Part shown: in pieces, positions 7,909 through 18,217 of the stretch
Layout of the letters: the number at the start of each line of letters is the position of its first letter
Numbering within the stretch: the first letter of the stretch is position 1
Assembly (NCBI RefSeq): GCF_013409865.1
Contig: NZ_JACCBM010000001.1
Location: 3,720,001 to 3,784,000, forward strand
DNA: 64,000 nt
Direction of reading: 5' to 3'
From: Herbiconiux flava
GTDB lineage: Bacteria > Actinomycetota > Actinomycetes > Actinomycetales > Microbacteriaceae
The notes under the pieces: model-generated
What the model was told of the DNA's origin: nothing
The model's input: the letters and a program-made list of their open reading frames with translations, nothing else
Databases searched by the model: none
Made by a program: the position numbers and the translations under genes

Positions 7909-9870
7909 TCAATCGGGTAGGTAGCTTTCGAGCTGGGTCTTCACGGTTTCCGAGACCGCGTTGGGACCGCCGAGCAGCACGATCCGATAGGGCGCCAACC
8001 GCTCCAGCTCGGCCGCGACCGGCCCCGGGACGCCGTCCTTCGTCACCAGCAGCACCGGCGCCCCGCCGACGATCGCCGCCGGCCCGCCTGCGAGCGCATC
8101 CGGGAACGCCTGCCCCGACGCCACGTACACCGTGTACGTGTGCGGCCGGAACGACCTCTTCGACGCCGCCGCCGCCACCGCGAACCGGTCCGGCCCGTCG
8201 ATCCGGATGACCGTCGCCTGCTTCTCGACCTCGGCGACGACCGCGGCGCTGACCGCTTGCTCCCCGCCCAGCACGTACACGTACTGCGCCTTCAACCGCC
8301 CGATCTCCGTCCCCACCGCGGTGGGGAGCGCGTTCTTCTGCGTCAGCAGCACCGGCCCCTTCTCCCGCCCCGTCAACGGCGACGCCGACAGCGCGTCCGG
8401 GAAGGTCTCCCCCGACGCCAGATACGCATAGGTCGCCCCATCCGGGAACGCCTTCGCCGAGATCGCCGCCGAAACCGCGAACCGATCCGGCCCGCCGATC
8501 CGCGACACCGGCCCGAACTCCCCCAACGCCCTCTCCACCCCGGCGCTCACCGCGGCAGTCCCGCCCAGCACCACGATCCGCCCCGGCCGCAACCTCCGCA
8601 GCTCGTCCGCCGTGGCCGTCGGCACCCCGTCCCGCGTCACCAGCAGCACCGGCCCACCCGCCAGCCCGGCCGCCGCCGCCCCGCTCAACGCATCGGCGAA
8701 CACCTCCCCCGACGCCACGTACGCCACCGGCGCCGCTCCCGACTCGAACGTGTCCCGCGACACCCCCGCCGCCACCGCGAACCGATCCGCACCGCCCACC
8801 CGATCCACCGCCGGCAACGGACTCACCCGCGGCTCGAGCAGCAGCACCTTCGACGACACGGCGTTCTGAAGCCCGACCAGACGATGGCTCGCCCGATCCA
8901 CGACCATGTCGCCGAAATAGTCGGTGGGTCCGACGGGGCCAGCGCCGAGGGTGGTGAGATTGTCACCGCGAAGTGCCACGATTCCGGCCGTGTCCTCAGC
9001 GGCGTTGACGACATACACCACGTGGCGGTTGGGATCCCCGACGAGGTCGGACATCGGGCTCGCGAACGATTCCGACACGGCCGTCCGGATCATGGTTGCC
9101 GTATCGAATATCTGGATCTCAAAGCCGAAAGCTGCCTTGCCCGCCACCGCCAGCCGCCCGTCGATGATCCGGACGAGCGACGGCGCGCCCTCGAGCTGCG
9201 ACCTGGTCCACGACCCGTCCGGCTTGATCGCGTCGAGGGAGGAATCGTCGGCGTTCGCGACGTAGGCGGTCTGCGTCGCCTGGTCGACGGTGATGTCCCG
9301 CGGTCTCACACCGGTGGCGATGCTCTGGTTCGAGCCGTCGTCGAGATCGACGATGCTGACGTTGCTCGGCGACACGTTCGCGACGAAGACACGGTGGGAC
9401 TTCTCGTCAACCGCAAGAGCTGTAGCCCCTCGCCCACCTGTCGCGACGCGGGAGACGACCTTCATCGACGCGGAGTCGACCACCACGAGTTCGTCAGCCC
9501 CTGAGCTGTTGTCCACCACGTAGACCTCGTGCGTGTTTTCGTTGACCGTCAATCCGTTGATCCACCCGGCTGTCGTCCCGACGACGACGGTGCCGGCGGG
9601 AGTGAGCTCGCCAGCAGAGACGTCATACGCCCGAACCATCCGGTTACGCACGTCGAGGACGAAGGCCTTCCGGACGACGTTGTCTATTGCCAAGCCATAG
9701 AGCTCGTCGCTGCCGGGCTCGACGGTGTCGAGGACGTCGAAGCGGGCGCTCGAGCGCGCGGCATCGTCCGAAGCCGAGGCCGAAGCCGGGGCCGCCTCCG
9801 CCGACAGGGCTGCGCCAGAGAGCAGCGCGGCGACGACGGTGAACGAGAGCGCACGGAGGAGGGGCTTCAT
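7909..9870 (-). CDS. Secreted YVTN-type beta-propeller protein with three cell-wall-binding repeats (CWB2)
   Basis: 653 residues. A signal peptide (about 1-27, ending [11 protein letters not shown]) gives export. Residues about 45-330 hold repeated blade-like segments with VDxxTxxxYVxNxxxxxVSxVD patterns ([36 protein letters not shown]), as in YVTN/NHL propellers. The C-terminal 300 residues carry three cell-wall-binding repeats, each starting with a variant of RxGGxDRFAVAAxxS ([45 protein letters not shown]) followed by LAxGxxFPDALSG and VLLVTxxxxP (Pfam CW_binding_2 type). It should sit non-covalently on the wall. The function of the propeller is unknown. It lies between purK and purE and appears to have its own -10 element. 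Confidence 0.9.
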   Translation of the reverse strand: MKPLLRALSFTVVAALLSGAALSAEAAPASASASDDAARSSARFDVLDTVEPGSDELYGLAIDNVVRKAFVLDVRNRMVRAYDVSAGELTPAGTVVVGTTAGWINGLTVNENTHEVYVVDNSSGADELVVVDSASMKVVSRVATGGRGATALAVDEKSHRVFVANVSPSNVSIVDLDDGSNQSIATGVRPRDITVDQATQTAYVANADDSSLDAIKPDGSWTRSQLEGAPSLVRIIDGRLAVAGKAAFGFEIQIFDTATMIRTAVSESFASPMSDLVGDPNRHVVYVVNAAEDTAGIVALRGDNLTTLGAGPVGPTDYFGDMVVDRASHRLVGLQNAVSSKVLLLEPRVSPLPAVDRVGGADRFAVAAGVSRDTFESGAAPVAYVASGEVFADALSGAAAAGLAGGPVLLVTRDGVPTATADELRRLRPGRIVVLGGTAAVSAGVERALGEFGPVSRIGGPDRFAVSAAISAKAFPDGATYAYLASGETFPDALSASPLTGREKGPVLLTQKNALPTAVGTEIGRLKAQYVYVLGGEQAVSAAVVAEVEKQATVIRIDGPDRFAVAAAASKRSFRPHTYTVYVASGQAFPDALAGGPAAIVGGAPVLLVTKDGVPGPVAAELERLAPYRIVLLGGPNAVSETVKTQLESYLPD

Positions 9871-9876
9871 GACCCG

Positions 9877-9882
9877 ATGCTA
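9877..9882 (-). promoter_or_regulatory. -10-like element of the CWB2 protein gene, leaderless spacing
   Basis: TAGCAT on the minus strand, six bases before the ATG, in the 31-base gap after purK. This implies transcription separate from purK. Confidence 0.5.
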
Positions 9883-9901
9883 CCGCAGAAGTGAGGTTAT
9901 G

Positions 9902-11017
9902 TCAGGAGTCGAAGGCTGCGGCGGCCGCGCGGGCCTCGTAGGCGACCGTGGCGAGGTCGTCGCCCGAGACCGTGACGTGACCGATCTTGCGGCCGGGGCG
10001 CGGGGGCTTGCCGTAGAGGTGCAGCTTCGCCGTGGGCTGGGCCGCGGCGGCTGCGCGCAGCGGGGTGTCGAGGTCGCCGGAGGCGGGCCCGCCGAGGATG
10101 TTCACCATGACCGACCAGGGCGCCGTGTGCCCGGTCGCGCCGAAGGGAAGGTCGAGCACCGCCCGCAGGTGCTGCTCGAACTGGCTGGTGGTCGAGCCGT
10201 CGATGGTCCAGTGGCCGGTGTTGTGCGGCCGCATCGCCAGCTCGTTCACCAGGATGCGCTCGTCGAGCGTCTCGAACAGCTCCACAGCGAGCACCCCCGT
10301 GACACCCAGCGACTCGGCGATCGTGGTGCCGATCTGCGCGGCCACGGCGGCGAGCCGCGGCGACCCGCCCGGCGCCGGGGCGAGCACCTCGGCGCACACC
10401 CCGTCCCGCTGGATCGACTCCACCACGGGCCACAGCGTCACGTCGCCCGAGGGCCGGCGCGCCACGAGCTGGGACAGCTCGCGCTTGAAGTCCACGAGCT
10501 CCTCCGCGAGGAGCGGGTCGTCGCCGAACCAGTCCGCGACCTGCGCCGCCGACGAGACGACGCGCACGCCCTTGCCGTCATACCCGCCTCGAGCGGTCTT
10601 GACGACGGCCCGCCCACCGTGGGCGTCGATGAACGCGTCGAGGTCGGCGGAGTCGGCGACCGAGGCCCACGAAGGCACCGGTACACCCAACGAAGCGAGC
10701 CTGGCGCGCATGAGCAGCTTGTCCTGGGCGTACTGCAGAGCATCCGGCCCAGGATGCACGGCCACACCCGCCGCGACGAGCCCCTGCAGCACGGCCTGGG
10801 GCACGTGCTCGTGGTCGAAGGTGACCACGTCGACCCCCCTCGCGAACGAGAGCACCGTCTCGAGGTCGGTGTAGTCCCCGACCGCGGTCGCGGCGATGGA
10901 CGCCGACATGCCCTCGGCCTCGGCCAGCACACGGATGTCGATCCCCAGCTCGATCGCCGGCGGGATCATCATCCGCGCGAGCTGTCCGCCACCGATCACA
11001 CCCACACGAAGAGTCAC
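9902..11017 (-). CDS. purK: N5-carboxyaminoimidazole ribonucleotide synthase (PurK)
   Basis: 371 residues from a GTG start. An ATP-grasp enzyme that carboxylates AIR with ATP and bicarbonate to N5-CAIR. GVIGGGQLARMM at the N-terminus is the PurK signature; VVKTARGGYDGKGVRV is the ATP-grasp lysine/glycine loop, and FETLDERILVNELAMRPHNTGHWTIDG carries the metal and phosphate ligands. The start overlaps a TAGGCT element six bases upstream, giving a leaderless layout. The element lies within the 3' end of the PH-domain gene. Confidence 0.96.
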   Translation of the reverse strand: MTLRVGVIGGGQLARMMIPPAIELGIDIRVLAEAEGMSASIAATAVGDYTDLETVLSFARGVDVVTFDHEHVPQAVLQGLVAAGVAVHPGPDALQYAQDKLLMRARLASLGVPVPSWASVADSADLDAFIDAHGGRAVVKTARGGYDGKGVRVVSSAAQVADWFGDDPLLAEELVDFKRELSQLVARRPSGDVTLWPVVESIQRDGVCAEVLAPAPGGSPRLAAVAAQIGTTIAESLGVTGVLAVELFETLDERILVNELAMRPHNTGHWTIDGSTTSQFEQHLRAVLDLPFGATGHTAPWSVMVNILGGPASGDLDTPLRAAAAAQPTAKLHLYGKPPRPGRKIGHVTVSGDDLATVAYEARAAAAAFDS

Positions 11018-11021
11018 GGAT

Positions 11022-11570
11022 TCAGCCTAGCGGCGGCCCACCACCGAACGGGCCGGGGTACGACCCCGGGAACGCCGGCAGCCGCGACGGCGGCGGCGTG
11101 TGCTCGGTCAGCTCGTCCAGCAGCGCCGCCACGAGCTTCGCCGACGGCACGTCGTGCAGCTCGAGCGTCAGCTCCGACCCCGACTCCACCAGCACGTTCC
11201 CCGTGGCGAACGCCGCCTGCACCGGGTTCCGCCGCAGCCGCACCGCCGTCACCCGCGAGAGCCAGAGGTCGTGCCGGTGCCGGTTCACGAGCCCCCGCCG
11301 CGCGATGATCCGCCGCGTCGTGATCGTGTACCGGTGCCCGAGCCAGACGAGGAACGGCAGCAGTGTGCCGACCACCACGAGAAGAACAGCACCGCCCAGG
11401 GCGGCCTGGTTCTGCCATTCCTCCGCGAACCGCCCGCCGAACCAGCCGTACGCCGTCGCCGTCGCGAACAGCAGCAGCACGGGCACCGTCAGCCGTCGCG
11501 CGTGCGGCCGCACCCGGGCGAGCACGAGCTCCCGAGGCGGCTCGACGGTCGTGGGGTCGGGCCGGGACAT
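11022..11570 (-). CDS. PH-domain (bPH2/DUF304-like) membrane protein
   Basis: 182 residues. Two adjacent hydrophobic segments (around 33-70) precede a beta-rich domain beginning [20 protein letters not shown], the pattern of bacterial PH-domain membrane proteins; [16 protein letters not shown] follows. The C-terminus is proline/glycine rich. These proteins are of unknown function. A membrane protein of this type next to purK and birA is a recurring actinobacterial arrangement (M. tuberculosis Rv3278c, from memory). Four bases separate its stop from the purK start. Confidence 0.8.
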   Translation of the reverse strand: MSRPDPTTVEPPRELVLARVRPHARRLTVPVLLLFATATAYGWFGGRFAEEWQNQAALGGAVLLVVVGTLLPFLVWLGHRYTITTRRIIARRGLVNRHRHDLWLSRVTAVRLRRNPVQAAFATGNVLVESGSELTLELHDVPSAKLVAALLDELTEHTPPPSRLPAFPGSYPGPFGGGPPLG

Positions 11571-11599
11571 CCCGCCATTGTCACCCCCGAAGGCCCCGA

Positions 11600-12394
11600 T
11601 CAGCCGTCGCGGAGCCGGAGGTGCGTCACATCGCCCGCCGCGACCACGAGCGGCGAGCCGTCGTCGGTGGCGACCACGAGCCGTCCGTCGTCGTCGATCG
11701 CGGTCGCCGTCCCGGTGCGCACGGCCCCGCCCGGCAGCTCGACCCGCACGGCCCGGCCGAGGGTCGCCGACGTCGACGCGAGCTCGTCGAGCAGCCCCGA
11801 GTCGCGCGCCGATCCGCCTGCCGACTCCCAGGCCGAGAACAGTGCGACGAGCTCGCGCAGGTACGCCGAGAGCACCGCATCCGCACCCAGCGACGACGCC
11901 GGCGCGCCCGCCAGCACGAGCGACGTCGCCGTCGGCACCGGCAGCTCGTCGGCGGCCAGGGTCAGGTTGATGCCCGCCCCGATCACGAGGCCCCGAGCAT
12001 CCGGAAGCAGCTCACCCAGGATGCCCGACACCTTCGACCCCCCGATCAGCACGTCGTTCGGCCATTTCAGGGCGACCGGATGCCCGGGCAGCAGCCCCGC
12101 GACGGCGCGACGCACCGCGGCCCCCGCGAGCAGCGGCAGCGTGCCCCAGAGCGCCGTGTCGGCGCGGGGCCGAAGCAGCACCGACACGGCGAGCGCCTTC
12201 CCCGCCGGAGCCGACCACGTGCGCCCGAGCCGCCCCCGCCCGCTCACCTGGTCGTCGGTCGCCACCACGGCGAACGACGGCCACGCCGCGGCGGAGGGTC
12301 CGGAGGCGGCGAGCACCAGCACCTCGTTCGTCGACCCCGCCCGCTCCATCCACTCGAGGCGCGGGACGAGGGCACGGGAGAGCGGCAGATCCAT
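11600..12394 (-). CDS. birA: Biotin--[acetyl-CoA-carboxylase] ligase, without HTH domain
   Basis: 264 residues. It activates biotin with ATP and attaches it to the carrier lysine of biotin enzymes, here presumably the alpha subunit at 22458-24242. [15 protein letters not shown], the biotin-binding [17 protein letters not shown] and [18 protein letters not shown] (catalytic lysine in KWPND) are all visible, with a C-terminal SH3-like cap. There is no N-terminal DNA-binding domain, so it is a monofunctional ligase. It diverges from the carboxylase beta-subunit gene, sharing a 91-base promoter region. Confidence 0.95.
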   Translation of the reverse strand: MDLPLSRALVPRLEWMERAGSTNEVLVLAASGPSAAAWPSFAVVATDDQVSGRGRLGRTWSAPAGKALAVSVLLRPRADTALWGTLPLLAGAAVRRAVAGLLPGHPVALKWPNDVLIGGSKVSGILGELLPDARGLVIGAGINLTLAADELPVPTATSLVLAGAPASSLGADAVLSAYLRELVALFSAWESAGGSARDSGLLDELASTSATLGRAVRVELPGGAVRTGTATAIDDDGRLVVATDDGSPLVVAAGDVTHLRLRDG

Positions 12395-12400
12395 CCCCCC

Positions 12401-12406
12401 AAACTA
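12401..12406 (-). promoter_or_regulatory. -10-like element of birA, leaderless spacing
   Basis: TAGTTT on the minus strand, six bases before the birA ATG. Confidence 0.45.
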
Positions 12407-12472
12407 CGGCCTGCCACCGACAGCCCGGGTTTCTGTAGCTTTCGTCAACCGAAGAGCCGTAGGGCTGGCCGG

Positions 12473-12478
12473 TAGAGT
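12473..12478 (+). promoter_or_regulatory. -10-like element of the carboxylase beta-subunit gene, leaderless spacing
   Basis: TAGAGT ends seven bases before the GTG start at 12486. There is no room for a ribosome-binding site downstream of a start point placed about seven bases after this element. Confidence 0.5.
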
Positions 12479-12485
12479 GAACCGC

Positions 12486-14087
<1,602 letters not shown>

Positions 14088-14114
14088 GGGCGGTGCTGCG
14101 GCCAGGCGCCGCGA

Positions 14115-14150
14115 CACGCCCTACCGCCGCGGCACGCCTTACCGCCGCGG
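14115..14150. repeat. 18-bp tandem duplication at the end of the DUF2156 gene
   Basis: CACGCC(C/T)TACCGCCGCGG occurs at 14115 and 14133 (period 18). The second copy contains the last codons and TAA stop of the minus-strand gene; the first, just beyond it, carries a similar codon string ending in TAG. Confidence 0.7.
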
Positions 14151-16661
14151 CACCAGCGTGCGCACCAGCGCCACCGTCTCCTTGGCGCTCATCGACGGCA
14201 GGTACGCCCTCCCGATCGCCCCGCCGATCGACGGCAGCCCGAGCGGGTCGGGGTAGGCCATGTAGATCGTCGAGTACGTCGGGTTGAACTTGGACTTGAA
14301 TTTGAACAGCGACGAGAAGCCGTAGGCCGGCTCGAGCGTGCGGGCGAGGAAGTCGCTCAGCTCGGTCATCACGGTCGGCGCCGGCGGCTCCGATCCCTTC
14401 GGCACGGGAGCCTGGGCGAGCGGCGCCCCCGAGAGCGACAGCACCTCGACCCCGAGCTCCTTCATGTGCAGCGCGGCCGAGGCGATCAGGAACTCCATGG
14501 TGCCGCCCATGGACTCGTCGGCGCGGCGCATGAAGTCGAGCGTGTAGCCGACGGCGCGGCCGTCGCGGTACACCGGCAGCCAGCTGGTCACGGCGGCGAT
14601 GCGCCCCGTGGAGTCGAGAGCCAGCATCAGCGCCACGTCGGGGTCCTTGATCTCCTCGAGGGCGCCGAGCGTGAAGCCCATCTCGGGCAGCTCCTTCTCC
14701 GAGACCCAGGCCTCGGAGATCGCGTTGATCTGCGAGACGTAGCTGCGGCTGAGTTCGTCGTAGGTGGTCCAGAGCGTGGTCATGCCCTCGCGGGTGCCGC
14801 GGTTCAGCGAGGAGCGCACGTTCTGCCAGGCCTTGCCCGTCATCTCCAGCGTCTGCGGGTGCATGAGCGTCTCCTCGCCGACGGACATGTGCTGCCACTC
14901 CAGTTCGTCGAACGCCGGCAGGAACTGCGCGTGCACGCTGTAGAACACGGGCGTCCAGCTGCGCGAGTCGCAGAACGCCACGAAGTCGCGCACCACGTCG
15001 CGCTCGGTGCCGGGCAGGCAGACCGGGTCGCTCATCGTGATGGCCACGTCGTTGATCACGCGGTAGGCGACGGCGGCGTCGCCCGTGGCGTTGAACCAGT
15101 AGACGTTGCCCGGCCAGGTCGTCATCCAGCCGAGCGTCCCGCCGCCGCCGCGACGCAGCAGGGCCCGGATGCGCTGGTGATCGCCGACGTTCACGCGCTG
15201 CTCGGTCGAGGCGATCAGCTGCAGGGACGCGACGGTGAACACCGCCCAGAACACCGGCCCGATCCACTGGAAGAGGAACGAGGCCACCCCGGCGGAGGGC
15301 ACGAGCACGTCGCCCGTCACCCCGACGAGCGTGACCGGCAGGAAGCGCCGGGGCAGGTCGAACCAGAGGTCGACCACCGTGGTGTCCTTCGGCACGAACG
15401 TCTCGAGCGCGAAGCCGCCCACCACGAGGTAGGCCAGCGCGAGCACGGCCCCGCTGCCGGCCACCACGACCGCGAAGCGGATCAGCGCCTCGCGCGGCGC
15501 CTTCAGCGCGAAGCGGCGCCGGTTCACGAACAGCAGGATGGCGACGGCCAGCGGCACGGCGATGGTCGAGCCGCCCCAGACGATGTACTCGCCCACGTCG
15601 ATCGCCTGCAGCGGCGTGTCGTCGACGGCGGCGTTCTGGCCGTCCGCGAGGGTCAGGATGAGGCCGAGGAACACGAAGGCCAGCACGATCATGGCCAGGT
15701 TCGTCACGATGCCGAGCCAGAGCGCGAACCGCCGGCCCTTGCGGAGGCCCCAGGCCGACACCAGCAGCAGCGCGAGAGGCACGAAGGTCTGCACGATCGG
15801 GCCGAGCCCGCCGAGTTCGGCGAGCCGCTTCACGTCGTCGCAGACGTCGGTGTTCGCGGTGGAGCAGAAGTCGTCGATGCTCGAGGCCGTCGGGAAGATG
15901 TCGCCGTAGAAGCTGCCGGCGAGACCGAAGGCGCCGCTGCCGTTCGGGTCGAGCCAGGACACCAGCGGGCCGACGGCGGTGATCAGCACGACGGCCGCGA
16001 TCAGCACCCGCACCTCGCCGAAGGAGCTCTTCAGCCACACCACCCGGCGGGCGCGGCCGGAGACGTAGTGGCCGATCACGAGGCCGGCGATGCCCGCGAT
16101 CAGGCGGTAGACGGTCGAGGTGTCGCCGACGTAGAGAGTGAACATCAGCAGGAAGCCGATCGACACCAGCCGCACCCGGCGCCGCCAGAGCGGCCCCATC
16201 AGCGAGCTCGACGCCAGCAGCGCACCGACGATCGGGGTCAGCGGGTCGATGGTCAGGTCGTAGCTCGTTCCGTCGGCCCACCATTCGCCGGCGAGCGAGC
16301 CGATCCACTGCAGCAGCACCCCGAGCGAGACGCCGAGGAGGCCGGTGACGAGGAAGACCAGCACGAGCCGGCGCCGGCCGAGCAGCCGTTCGGCCACACC
16401 GAGCAGCGTGAGTGAGGCCAGGATGCCCGCGGCGAGCTGGAACGGATCCCACGGGATGAACAGGGCCGTCACGATCGTCCACCAGTGGCCCATGTCGATC
16501 ACCGTGGTGACGCCGGCGGCCCAGGTGTCCTCGGTGACCTCGGAGGGCGGACCGAAGAAGGTGCCGGCGAGGAGCGAGGTGACGAGGATCAGGACGGCGA
16601 AGCCGATGCTGACCGGGATCGTGGCGAGGTACCGCCCGAGGAAGGTGAGTGCCTTGCGCAT
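14139..16661 (-). CDS. MprF-like protein: rhomboid-like membrane half plus DUF2156 aminoacyl-lipid synthase domain
   Basis: 840 residues. The first 460 or so are polytopic membrane, the earliest part resembling a rhomboid fold (HWWTIVTALFIPWDPFQLAAG, then GVSLGVLLQWIGS). From about residue 490 the soluble C-terminal region has the tandem-GNAT features of DUF2156: VYWFNATGDAAVAYRVINDV, DPVCLPGTERDVVRDFVAFC, YSVHAQFLPAFDELEWQHMS and a C-terminal FKFKSKFNPTYSTIYMAYPD. Such proteins transfer amino acids from charged tRNA to phosphatidylglycerol or related lipids on the inner face. The gene is convergent with the carboxylase beta subunit and separates it from its epsilon subunit. The amino acid and lipid used are unknown. 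Confidence 0.82.
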   Translation of the reverse strand: MRKALTFLGRYLATIPVSIGFAVLILVTSLLAGTFFGPPSEVTEDTWAAGVTTVIDMGHWWTIVTALFIPWDPFQLAAGILASLTLLGVAERLLGRRRLVLVFLVTGLLGVSLGVLLQWIGSLAGEWWADGTSYDLTIDPLTPIVGALLASSSLMGPLWRRRVRLVSIGFLLMFTLYVGDTSTVYRLIAGIAGLVIGHYVSGRARRVVWLKSSFGEVRVLIAAVVLITAVGPLVSWLDPNGSGAFGLAGSFYGDIFPTASSIDDFCSTANTDVCDDVKRLAELGGLGPIVQTFVPLALLLVSAWGLRKGRRFALWLGIVTNLAMIVLAFVFLGLILTLADGQNAAVDDTPLQAIDVGEYIVWGGSTIAVPLAVAILLFVNRRRFALKAPREALIRFAVVVAGSGAVLALAYLVVGGFALETFVPKDTTVVDLWFDLPRRFLPVTLVGVTGDVLVPSAGVASFLFQWIGPVFWAVFTVASLQLIASTEQRVNVGDHQRIRALLRRGGGGTLGWMTTWPGNVYWFNATGDAAVAYRVINDVAITMSDPVCLPGTERDVVRDFVAFCDSRSWTPVFYSVHAQFLPAFDELEWQHMSVGEETLMHPQTLEMTGKAWQNVRSSLNRGTREGMTTLWTTYDELSRSYVSQINAISEAWVSEKELPEMGFTLGALEEIKDPDVALMLALDSTGRIAAVTSWLPVYRDGRAVGYTLDFMRRADESMGGTMEFLIASAALHMKELGVEVLSLSGAPLAQAPVPKGSEPPAPTVMTELSDFLARTLEPAYGFSSLFKFKSKFNPTYSTIYMAYPDPLGLPSIGGAIGRAYLPSMSAKETVALVRTLVPRR

Positions 16662-16698
16662 CAGCGTCGGTCGCCCTTTCGTGGTCCGGCTTCTAATG

Positions 16699-16704
16699 TA
16701 GCCT
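16699..16704 (+). promoter_or_regulatory. -10-like element of accE, leaderless spacing
   Basis: TAGCCT ends seven bases before the GTG start; an overlapping TAATGT at 16694-16699 is an alternative. The pair lies in the 50-base gap to the divergent DUF2156 gene. Confidence 0.4.
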
Positions 16705-16711
16705 CGACGGT

Positions 16712-16948
16712 GTGGACGAATCGACTGACTTCGCGGCCGCCGAACCCCCCTTCCGGGTGGTGACGCGCGGCCTCAGTGCGGGTGAGCTCGCCGCGGTGAC
16801 GGTGGTCGTCGAGGCCGCCGTGCAGCAGGAGCTCGAGCAGCTGCAGTCCGAGCCGACGACCTCCACGACGGCCTGGCAGCGCAGTCAGCGCTCCCTGCGC
16901 GCGCCGCTCGAGCCCGGCCCGGGCGCCTGGCGCTCGTTCTCCGCCTGA
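16712..16948 (+). CDS. Acyl-CoA carboxylase epsilon subunit
   Basis: 78 residues from GTG. The small epsilon subunit bridges and activates alpha and beta subunits in actinobacterial acyl-CoA carboxylases. The pattern RVVTRGLSAGELAAVTVVVE near the N-terminus and a Trp-rich C-terminal stretch (TAWQRSQRSLRAPL ... GAWRSFSA) fit the AccE/PccE family, which is short and poorly conserved. In relatives it directly follows the beta-subunit gene; here the DUF2156 gene lies between, on the other strand. Confidence 0.82.
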   Translation: MDESTDFAAAEPPFRVVTRGLSAGELAAVTVVVEAAVQQELEQLQSEPTTSTTAWQRSQRSLRAPLEPGPGAWRSFSA

Positions 16949-17102
16949 GCCACCTGCACGAATCCTGTACGTCAGCCGAACGCGTCGGCGAAAATGTCCA
17001 CCGAAATGACGACTGTGCAGCCGGGAAGCGCTCGGCAGGATGGTCATGCTAGGTGGTGCTCTCCGGAGCGGCATCGCGCCGGATGCGGGTCGACTAGGGT
17101 AA

Positions 17103-17203
17103 GCGGGCTCGCATTCCGGGGGCGAGTCAGGGCGGTATTCGGGTTATCGTCCTGACTCGAAATCTCAACCGGGGGCCGAGTCATCGGCCCCCGGTTCTTT
17201 TTC
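17103..17203 (+). ncRNA. Candidate structured small RNA or structured 3' UTR of accE
   Basis: In the gap between accE and a convergent minus-strand gene. Hairpin 1: CGAGTCAGG (17123-17131) pairs with CCTGACTCG (17151-17159) across a 19-base loop. Hairpin 2 is the terminator at 17167-17196 followed by five T. A TAGGGT at 17094-17099 could be a -10 element, placing a start near 17105 and an RNA of about 100 bases. Alternatively this is the 3' UTR of accE, about 250 bases long. TGACTCG (17153-17159) is complementary to two sites, so the fold can switch. Confidence 0.4.
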
Positions 17204-18217
17204 GTCCCCGGGCGTGCGCGGCACCTCGAGCCAGAGCTCGAGCGTCGGCTCCTCCTCGTCCGTACCCGCCGGCTCGGCCGCGTCGCGGAGCCCCACGATG
17301 GTCACGGCCACCTCGTCGTCGGGCCGCGCCGTGCGCACCACCAGCCGGTCGGCGGTGCTGTCGCCGATCTGCTGCGCGATCACCGCGGTCACCCGCGCGT
17401 GCTGGTGCCGGTCGAGGTCGTCGATGCCGCCGTCGTCGAGCAGCGTGACCTCGACGCCCCGACGCCGGGCCTCGAGCACCTCCTGCCGCACCCGGTCATC
17501 CAGCAGCCGCCGTCCGCGGATCTCGTCCCGCATCGCGGCCTCGAGGTGCAGGCACTCCCGCCGCTGGTCCGCCGAGAGCCGCCCCTCGGCGGCGATCACG
17601 GCTCGCAGCATCGGGGCGACGACCCGGTCCATCTGGCCGAGCCGCACCCGGCGCTCGGAGAACTCCGCCTCCTCCTGCGCCTCCCACTCGGCGGCGCGCT
17701 GCTCGGCGAGCTCGAACAGCCGGGCGTCCCGGGTCGCCCGCACGATCGCCATGGTCGCCGCCTGGCCGATGCCGACCCAGATCGGGCCGCCGATCACCCC
17801 GAGCTCGGGCAGCTGCAACGGGTCGCGGGTCCACAGCAGGATGCCCAGCACCATCACGGCGATGCCGGTCCACGCGAACAGCGCCCGCTGCCGCACGACC
17901 GTGATCGTCATCAGGGTGCCGATGGCCCCGATGATCCAGGTCGCGTAGCCGTTCTCGGCGTCGGGGTCGAGCTGGGGCAGCACGAGGATGAGCGACACCG
18001 CCGAGACGGCGACGTTGCCCGCGGCGATGCCCACGGGCATCCGCACCGATCGCAGCGGGAACAGGCTGAGCGCCGTGGCGACCGTGTAGAGCACCATCGC
18101 CACGACACCGGGCCAGGGATTCGAGGGCACGTCGAGCGCCGAGACGCCGAGCACGAGGTGGAACGACGAGAAGATGGCGGCGAGGCCCACCAGCAGCAGC
18201 CGCGGGATGGCGATCAT
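17165..18217 (-). CDS. Membrane protein with degenerate sensor-kinase-like C-terminus
   Basis: 350 residues from MIAIPRLLLVGLAAIF, with an ATGA overlap to the kinase upstream. About six hydrophobic segments span residues 1-175; the rest is a charged, mostly helical region ending in an acidic tail. That region (RLGQMDRVVAPMLRAV ... RRECLHLEAAMRDEIRGRR ... VEVTLLDDG ... DRLVVRTARPDDEVAVTIVG) looks like the helical and ATPase-like parts of NarL-partner kinases. It lacks the N-box asparagine, the DxGxG motif and the GxGL loop, so it probably does not bind ATP. Third gene of an operon with a response regulator and an intact kinase. It may be a sensory or inhibitory partner; family assignment is inference. 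Confidence 0.6.
   Translation of the reverse strand: MIAIPRLLLVGLAAIFSSFHLVLGVSALDVPSNPWPGVVAMVLYTVATALSLFPLRSVRMPVGIAAGNVAVSAVSLILVLPQLDPDAENGYATWIIGAIGTLMTITVVRQRALFAWTGIAVMVLGILLWTRDPLQLPELGVIGGPIWVGIGQAATMAIVRATRDARLFELAEQRAAEWEAQEEAEFSERRVRLGQMDRVVAPMLRAVIAAEGRLSADQRRECLHLEAAMRDEIRGRRLLDDRVRQEVLEARRRGVEVTLLDDGGIDDLDRHQHARVTAVIAQQIGDSTADRLVVRTARPDDEVAVTIVGLRDAAEPAGTDEEEPTLELWLEVPRTPGDEKEPGADDSAPG
17167..17202 (+). terminator. Intrinsic terminator, plus strand
   Basis: Perfect 13-bp stem AACCGGGGGCCGA / TCGGCCCCCGGTT with loop GTCA, then C and TTTTT (17198-17202). There is no T-tract on the minus strand, so it acts on plus-strand transcription. It overlaps the last nine codons of the minus-strand gene ending at 17165. 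Confidence 0.85.
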
